Source of the DNA: Salvia splendens
Lineage: Eukaryota; Streptophyta; Magnoliopsida; Lamiales; Lamiaceae
Length of the DNA: 64,000 nt
Reading direction: 5' to 3'
NCBI RefSeq assembly: GCF_004379255.2
Contig: NC_056035.1
Coordinates: 39,622,773-39,686,772, forward strand
In this document: positions 58,428 through 64,000 of the stretch, piece after piece
Layout: the number at the start of each line of letters is the position of its first letter
Position numbering within the stretch: the first letter of the stretch is position 1
Notes under the pieces: model-generated
Databases searched by the model: none
What the model was told of the DNA's origin: nothing
What the model saw: only the letters and a program-made list of their open reading frames with translations
Position numbers and translations under genes: made by a program

Positions 58428-61400
58428 ATGTCAGACTCCGAAAACTCAGATACAGAAACACCAAAAAACCACCCAAACCCAATGAATTTTCCAACGGAAT
58501 TTGCTGCACAATTTGCAGAATTCCTCAAACAAAGTCTCAGAATACCCGACAAAGCGGATTCATCATCGACCGCAGCCACACCACCAAATCCAAACCAACC
58601 AGAATCCTTTGGAGAAATCTCCATCAAAACCAAACTCAACGGGGATAATTACCCCCTATGGGTTAATCTTATGGAACGAGCGATTGGGGGGAAAGGTTTG
58701 ACCTCTCACATTTCTGGAGTTTCAAAACCTCCCCCAACCAATGACCCCGGCTACGCAAGATGGCAGCAACGGGACCATTGCGTATTCAATTGGGTCATCA
58801 ACAATCTCGAGGCAGAGCTCGTGAATGAAGTATCTCAGTACGCTACTGCCCGAGACCTCTGGGAAGGCCTGGCAGTCACCTACGGGAGCGGGGCTGATCC
58901 GTTTCAAATCTATGACCTGCACAGACAAGTCATGACAGTCAAACAGGGGAACATGACATTGGAGGGCCTATGGAACAAGATGCAGGATCTATGGATATCC
59001 ATTGATTCCAGAGACCCCAGCCCGACAGACGTCGAGAACTACAACAAAAGGGAGCAACGACATCGCCTCTACCAATTCCTAAGTGCACTGGATGAAAAAT
59101 ACGCAAGCATCAAAAGAGAAATCATGGACAAAGATCCACTACCAACTGTCCGGAAAGCTTACGGGATGGTACGAAGGCATTCAATTAATGAAGGCGTCCT
59201 CGGAACCACAGAACCACCGAATAATGGCATCGGCTCTGGACTAGCGGCCACCGACCGAACCCGACCTCCACCACAGTCAAACTCAGCCCCAAACAGAACG
59301 TGGAACAGCCGAAAGGGAGACGAAGACAAGAGCAAACTCACATGCTCTCACTGTGGGGGGAAGAAACACACCCGAGACGGATGTTTTTTGCGAATCGGGT
59401 TCCCAGAATGGTGGGATGACATGAAAAAGGCAAGAGCTGCCCGAAATCGAAACGCCGGAGGAAGGGCAGCCGTCGCCGTCAGTGACCAACCGTGGAATCA
59501 CGGTGTTCAAACGGCGACGCAGGGAGGAGCACCGATAGCGGCTGGAGCTTGGGCAGACGGTGGCGGCAGTCAACCGTGGTTCCAGGGAGGACAGATGGCG
59601 GCGCCTGGAGTCTGGGCAGGTGGAGAAAACCGAGCTTCCAACGCCGGCGGTGCCCCGGCGGGCAGCATCGGTCCACCACCGGCTGGAAATCGAAGTGCCG
59701 AGGAAGAGAGGGGATCGGCCATGGCGGCTAGGGTAACGAATGGAGGTAATGAGGGGTTGAACTCATTTAACCCCTCAGTTTCGAAGTTATATCATTTTCC
59801 ACCCCAAAACTTAAGTCTATCTCTTTTTAGTCCTCCTACTGCTCAAGTCTCACAAAAACAGCCCCATCCATCCTATTTATCACATTGTTCACCCTATAAA
59901 GTCAAAACTGTGCATAATAAGTCCCTAAAGTCCCAAAATCCGAATTATAATTTCGATTTTGAGCCCAATATAGCATGTAAAAATTCTTTTCAAGCCTTAG
60001 CACTCTCGTCTACTTCCACCGAAACCCAGGACAAAGATTATCATTGGATTTTTGACTGTGGGGCGACAGACACAATGTCTTGGGATGCATCTGATTTTAA
60101 GGACATTTCGGGCACTAGGAAAAAATATATTAGAACTGCTAGTGGGGATTTAGCACAGGTTCAAGGGGCGGGCACTATTACCATTTCACCTAAATTGAGC
60201 CTTTCAAATTGTTTATATGTCCCCTCCTTGTCTCATAAATTGGTGTCCGTCAGTCAGGCGACAAGAGAACTTCACTGTAACTTACTAATGCAACCTGGCT
60301 GTTGCATTTTACAGGATACGAGGACGGGGGAGATAGTTGGGCGTGGCACTGAACACCGAGGACTCTACTACGTGGATGAGATGGCTCAACAGGGTACTGC
60401 GATGCTGACTCAAGGACTGACTGACAGACAGACCTGGCTTTGGCACCGCCGGTTAGGACATCCATCCATAGGATATTTACGGTTACTTTATCCAAATTTA
60501 GCCACTTCACACCCTTTGAATTGTGAGACATGTTTTTTGGCCAAAAGCCACCGACATTCATATAAACTCAATAATACTCGTGCGAAGTCTGTTTTTTCTT
60601 TAATACACTCTGATGTTTGGGGCCCTGCACCTGTTACTAGTAATAATGGCTTTAGATATTTCTTGTTGTTTGTTGATGATTGCTCTAGAATGACGTGGGT
60701 ATATTTTTTGAACTCTAAGTCTGAAGTTTTTGATAAATTTACCCAATTCTATAGTCTCATACAAACCCAACACAAACAGAATATCCAAATACTTAGGACT
60801 GATAATGGGGGGGAGTATGTAAACACCAAAATGAAACAATTTTTCACTGAAAAAGGCCTTGTTCACCAAACCACCTGTCCATACACGCCTGAACAAAATG
60901 GGGTGGCAGAAAGGAAAAATAGGATCCTCTTAGAAATGACCCGAGCCCTAATCATCGAATCCCGTGTCCCACACTCCTTCTGGCCTGAAGCCATAGCCAC
61001 ATCAGTTTACCTTCTTAACCGACTCCCTACCCATATCCTAAATTTTAAACCTCCTTTGGATTTTCTCTCAGCCTATATAGATATTCCATCCTCTCTCACT
61101 CTCGAACCCAAAGTTTTTGGATGCACAGTATTTGTCCACATCCCAAAACAGAACCGATCTAAATTCTCACCGAATGCTGTCAAGTGTGTGTTTTTAGGAT
61201 ACGGAAAAAATCAGAAGGGATACCGATGCTATGACCCCAAAACACATCATCTACACACAACCTTGAATTGTGACTTTGTCGAATCTGAGTACTTTTTCCA
61301 CCAACTTAGCAGTCAGGGGGAGAATAAAACTACAGACTCGCTAAGTTGGCTTCATACACCCTCATCCTTGCCCATCCCAACTCCTACTCCACCGCCACCC

Positions 61401-63410
61401 GATCCTACACCCGCCGGTCCATTGCCCATGTCTACACTGGATGTCGGTCCATCAGAGGAAGTTAATGTAACCGCCGAGACGTCTCTACCCACTCATATAC
61501 AGTCTGAGGGGTTCGATGCTTCTACCCCACCATCATCTCCGCCTTCGAATCCTGAGGTAAGCTCTAGTACTCATATGAGTCCTCAGGTTAGTGCTAACGA
61601 TGTGAGACAGGAGGACAGTGTGGCCCAACCGGATCCAAGTACAAGTGGATATTTACCGACCAGGAGCACAAGGGGTGTGCCACCAAAACGGTACTCTCCA
61701 GACTGGCAAGGTCCAAAGTCCAGATACTCAATAGCAAACACTGTTCAGGGACAATACACGGAGATGGCCAGAGCCTTCGAAGCAGCTCTATATGAGGAAG
61801 TACACATTCCTCAGTCGTGGGAAGAAGCAATGAGGCATAAACACTGGAGGGAAGCTATGAAGAAGGAAATGGATGCCCTAATCAAGAACGGAACGTGGGA
61901 ACAATGTATCTTGCCAAAGGGAAAGAAACCAGTTGGATGCAAGTGGGTGTTCACTATCAAGCGACGAGCAGATGGATCAATCGAGAGATACAAAGCGAGA
62001 TTGGTAGCAAAAGGGTACACCCAGACCTATGGGATAGACTACGATGAAACATTCTCCCCGGTGGCAAAAATGAGTACAGTACGCACCTTATTGTCTGTGG
62101 CAGCTTGCAAAGACTGGCCATTACATCAGTTCGACGTGACTAACGCCTTTCTACATGGCGAATTGAAGAAGAATGAGGAGGTGTATATGGAGGCTCCCCC
62201 AGGATTTTCGGGAGATTTCGGGAAAGGGGAAGTATGCAGACTAAGGAAGACACTCTACGGGCTAAAGCAATCACCTAGAGTATGGTTCGGGCGATTCTGC
62301 CAGGCCATGACAAAATATGGCTACAAACAGAGCAATGCAGATCACACTCTGTTTCTAAAGAAAAGGGATGGGAAGATAACGTGTCTAATCATTTACGTTG
62401 ACGACATGATTATCACAGGTGATGACATCGAAGAGATCGAAGAATTGAAAAAGAACTTGTTCCAGGAATTTGAGATGAAAGACCTTGGTGCAATGAAGTA
62501 TTTTCTGGGGATTGAAATCCTGAGATCAAAAAGGGGCATCTTCCTAAGACAGAAAAAGTATGTCTTAGACTTACTGGCAGAAACCGGACTACTCGAGTGT
62601 AGACCAGCTGAGACTCCGATTATGATGAATCACGGACTGAAGATCCTTGAGGGGGCTGCAATGACAGATCGAGAAAGATATCAATGCCTTGTAGGGAAAT
62701 TGATCTACCTCGCCCATACGAGGCCGGACATTGCATATGCAGTAGGAGTTGTGAGCCAGTTCATGCACAAACCTCAGGAAGAGCACATGGAAGCGGCCCT
62801 TAGAATTGTGCGGTACCTAAAGGGGACAACAGGATATGGCGTACTACTCGAAAGGAAGGAGAACCTTGAAATAGAGGGGTACACTGACGCTGATTGGGCC
62901 AGCAACCCGAACGATAGAAGATCTACAGCTGGATATTTCACCTTCGTTGGTGGAAACTTGGTCACTTGGAGGAGTAAGAAGCAGAAAGTGGTGGCATTAT
63001 CTAGTGCAGAAGCAGAGTTCCGTGGAGTGAAGAGTGGAATCACCGAGATCTTGTGGCTGCGAAGATTACTCACGGAAATTGGTTTCCCTCCAAAAGAGAA
63101 AATTAGACTTTTCTGTGACAACAAAGCAGCTATTAGTATCTCGGAAAATCCAGTCCAGCATGATAGGACCAAGCATGTGGAAGTTGACCGTCACTTCATC
63201 AAAGAAAATATAGATAGTGGCATCATCGAACTTCCATTCGTTCGGTCTGAAGAACAACTAGCGGATATTCTGACTAAAGCAGTGCATGCTAAGGTCTTCA
63301 AGGAAGTTCTGACCAAGTTAAGTATCGGAGATGCCGTTACTCAACTTGAGGGGGAGTGTCAAGAAAGGAAAAGGGAATATCCTACACACCAAGAAAGGAA
63401 AGAAGCATAA
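58428..63410 (+). CDS. Copia Gag-Pol polyprotein (1660 aa, intact)
   Basis: Domain order is copia-type. Gag (about 60-250, with LNGDNYPLWV) is followed by a CCHC knuckle CSHCGGKKHTRDGC (near 305), a Gly/Ala-rich linker and protease (near 543). Then come a GAG-pre-integrase finger (LWHRRLGHPS, near 671, CETC), an integrase core with D, D and E in HSDVWGP (about 727), RTDNGGEY (about 791) and EQNGVAERKNR (about 822), reverse transcriptase with FDVTNAFLHGEL and YVDD (about 1322), and RNase H (YTDADWAS, about 1485; LSSAEAEF). The protease site reads FDCGATDTM where most copia elements have D-S/T-G-A-T-D-H-M. No stop or frameshift interrupts. The last 18 codons and the stop lie inside the 3' LTR. 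Confidence 0.95.
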   Translation: MSDSENSDTETPKNHPNPMNFPTEFAAQFAEFLKQSLRIPDKADSSSTAATPPNPNQPESFGEISIKTKLNGDNYPLWVNLMERAIGGKGLTSHISGVSKPPPTNDPGYARWQQRDHCVFNWVINNLEAELVNEVSQYATARDLWEGLAVTYGSGADPFQIYDLHRQVMTVKQGNMTLEGLWNKMQDLWISIDSRDPSPTDVENYNKREQRHRLYQFLSALDEKYASIKREIMDKDPLPTVRKAYGMVRRHSINEGVLGTTEPPNNGIGSGLAATDRTRPPPQSNSAPNRTWNSRKGDEDKSKLTCSHCGGKKHTRDGCFLRIGFPEWWDDMKKARAARNRNAGGRAAVAVSDQPWNHGVQTATQGGAPIAAGAWADGGGSQPWFQGGQMAAPGVWAGGENRASNAGGAPAGSIGPPPAGNRSAEEERGSAMAARVTNGGNEGLNSFNPSVSKLYHFPPQNLSLSLFSPPTAQVSQKQPHPSYLSHCSPYKVKTVHNKSLKSQNPNYNFDFEPNIACKNSFQALALSSTSTETQDKDYHWIFDCGATDTMSWDASDFKDISGTRKKYIRTASGDLAQVQGAGTITISPKLSLSNCLYVPSLSHKLVSVSQATRELHCNLLMQPGCCILQDTRTGEIVGRGTEHRGLYYVDEMAQQGTAMLTQGLTDRQTWLWHRRLGHPSIGYLRLLYPNLATSHPLNCETCFLAKSHRHSYKLNNTRAKSVFSLIHSDVWGPAPVTSNNGFRYFLLFVDDCSRMTWVYFLNSKSEVFDKFTQFYSLIQTQHKQNIQILRTDNGGEYVNTKMKQFFTEKGLVHQTTCPYTPEQNGVAERKNRILLEMTRALIIESRVPHSFWPEAIATSVYLLNRLPTHILNFKPPLDFLSAYIDIPSSLTLEPKVFGCTVFVHIPKQNRSKFSPNAVKCVFLGYGKNQKGYRCYDPKTHHLHTTLNCDFVESEYFFHQLSSQGENKTTDSLSWLHTPSSLPIPTPTPPPPDPTPAGPLPMSTLDVGPSEEVNVTAETSLPTHIQSEGFDASTPPSSPPSNPEVSSSTHMSPQVSANDVRQEDSVAQPDPSTSGYLPTRSTRGVPPKRYSPDWQGPKSRYSIANTVQGQYTEMARAFEAALYEEVHIPQSWEEAMRHKHWREAMKKEMDALIKNGTWEQCILPKGKKPVGCKWVFTIKRRADGSIERYKARLVAKGYTQTYGIDYDETFSPVAKMSTVRTLLSVAACKDWPLHQFDVTNAFLHGELKKNEEVYMEAPPGFSGDFGKGEVCRLRKTLYGLKQSPRVWFGRFCQAMTKYGYKQSNADHTLFLKKRDGKITCLIIYVDDMIITGDDIEEIEELKKNLFQEFEMKDLGAMKYFLGIEILRSKRGIFLRQKKYVLDLLAETGLLECRPAETPIMMNHGLKILEGAAMTDRERYQCLVGKLIYLAHTRPDIAYAVGVVSQFMHKPQEEHMEAALRIVRYLKGTTGYGVLLERKENLEIEGYTDADWASNPNDRRSTAGYFTFVGGNLVTWRSKKQKVVALSSAEAEFRGVKSGITEILWLRRLLTEIGFPPKEKIRLFCDNKAAISISENPVQHDRTKHVEVDRHFIKENIDSGIIELPFVRSEEQLADILTKAVHAKVFKEVLTKLSIGDAVTQLEGECQERKREYPTHQERKEA

Positions 63411-63617
63411 ACCACTCTATTCTAGGAAGAAGAATCAAATCAATAGGGAATTGATACAATTAGAATAAATTGATCTTTTCCATATTTATCTTGTATTTAC
63501 AACTATAAAAGGGAGTGCATTGTACACAGTGAAATATAAGATATACAACAGAAATCCTACGATACTTACAATGTTTTCTACTACCAATCTCATATCTCTT
63601 GATTACCATCTTTAAGA
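63357..63617 (+). repeat. 3' LTR of copia element
   Basis: Same sequence as the 5' LTR as far as can be compared by eye, following the polypurine tract GAGGGGGAG. Its first 54 bases also encode the end of the polyprotein. TATAAAA lies at 63,504-63,510 and could drive transcription into flanking DNA. Confidence 0.93.
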
Positions 63618-63622
63618 AGATC

Positions 63623-64000
63623 CCTAATTTCAAGTGTAAACATTGGTGGCAGACATAAATAAAGACCACAAGGGGTGGCCTGTCACTTAAGCTTTTACCA
63701 AGCTAATTTTTTCTCTTTAGTAGTATACTTTTTAGAAATAATTATATTTATCCAAATTTTGTGTAGATTATTATGTAAAAGTTCATCTATTTTTTTCGAT
63801 TGTAATTTATAAAACGTAGTCCCTACTAATATGGAGTATTTTTTTTCTGTGACTTTTGTTTTCTAACCAGAGATCGGTTAACTACAAAATTAGAATAAAT
63901 ATTAAAGTCAGATTTACCTAGTAGTATATCACTTAATTTAAATAGTTCAGGTTTTCTATGGTTATAATCGCAAGTCCTTGTCACTACTATTTGAATTTGT
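63623..64000. other. AT-rich intergenic DNA, nothing recognised
   Basis: Sequence after the copia target duplication to the window end. It has no reading frame or repeat boundary that can be supported. Confidence 0.45.

Larger units (their letters stand above)
58050..63617 (+). mobile_element. Complete Ty1/copia retrotransposon (5568 bp), recent insertion
   Basis: Two 261-bp LTRs (58,050-58,310 and 63,357-63,617) read the same at every position compared by eye. AGATC flanks both ends (58,045-58,049 and 63,618-63,622), a 5-bp target duplication. A primer-binding site, an unbroken polyprotein frame and a polypurine tract (63,348-63,356, GAGGGGGAG) complete it. The LTR begins TG but ends GA instead of CA; the target duplication supports that end. 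All required parts appear present, so it may be an active or very recently active element. It lies about 740 bp downstream of the GRF stop in the same orientation. Confidence 0.95.

Overview
This is nuclear DNA of a flowering plant, most likely a eudicot. The evidence is AT-rich intergenic DNA, two intron-rich plant-type genes, a GROWTH-REGULATING FACTOR gene with a miR396 target site, and plant-type Ty3 chromovirus, Ty1/copia, hAT, PIF/Harbinger, Stowaway and CACTA sequences. Nothing bacterial, viral or organellar is visible. The species cannot be fixed from the sequence alone.

1-29,561 is almost entirely one Ty3/gypsy chromovirus family (chromodomain-bearing, Tekay/Del-like, LTRs about 2.5 kb) in a heavily rearranged cluster. 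It holds four parts. First, the 5' part of a minus-strand element (A, cut by the window edge) shares its LTR with an integrase fragment. Second, a run of LTR pieces in alternating orientation lies at 6.7-16.1 kb and forms long inverted repeats with very short spacers. Third, a minus-strand element (B) carries a nearly open 1501-codon gag-pol frame. Fourth, a plus-strand element (C) is broken by a 1.3-kb deletion, two stops and a frameshift. Elements A and B also carry a separate reading frame (here ORF0, 163/185 aa) between the primer-binding site and gag. Each LTR contains a GC-rich minisatellite based on the GCCGAG/CTCGGC word, and its length differs between copies.

29,562-41,363 is AT-rich intergenic DNA. 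It holds a decayed fragment that may resemble the start of a WOX homeodomain, an old gypsy LTR end, a Stowaway MITE, a PIF/Harbinger-type element with a TTA target duplication, a tandem duplication and a perfect 16-bp GC palindrome.

41,385-47,171 is an 18-exon gene (plus strand) whose splice sites all keep frame. It encodes a 783-aa tripartite DENN-domain protein, a predicted Rab guanine-nucleotide exchange factor. A CACTA transposon end and a duplicated segment lie just downstream.

48,014-55,240 is again transposon-rich intergenic DNA. Its clearest member is a 1.12-kb non-autonomous hAT element with a perfect 8-bp target duplication and a MITE nested inside it.

55,353-57,308 is a three-exon GRF transcription factor gene (291 aa, QLQ plus WRC domains) with a miR396 site in the WRC-coding exon and a GC-rich, Harbinger-like insertion in intron 2. 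About 740 bp beyond its stop lies a complete Ty1/copia element (58,050-63,617). It has LTRs that look identical, a 5-bp target duplication and one unbroken 1660-codon Gag-Pol frame, so it inserted recently. The two host genes are both on the plus strand and show no functional link; they act in vesicle-traffic signalling and in growth control.
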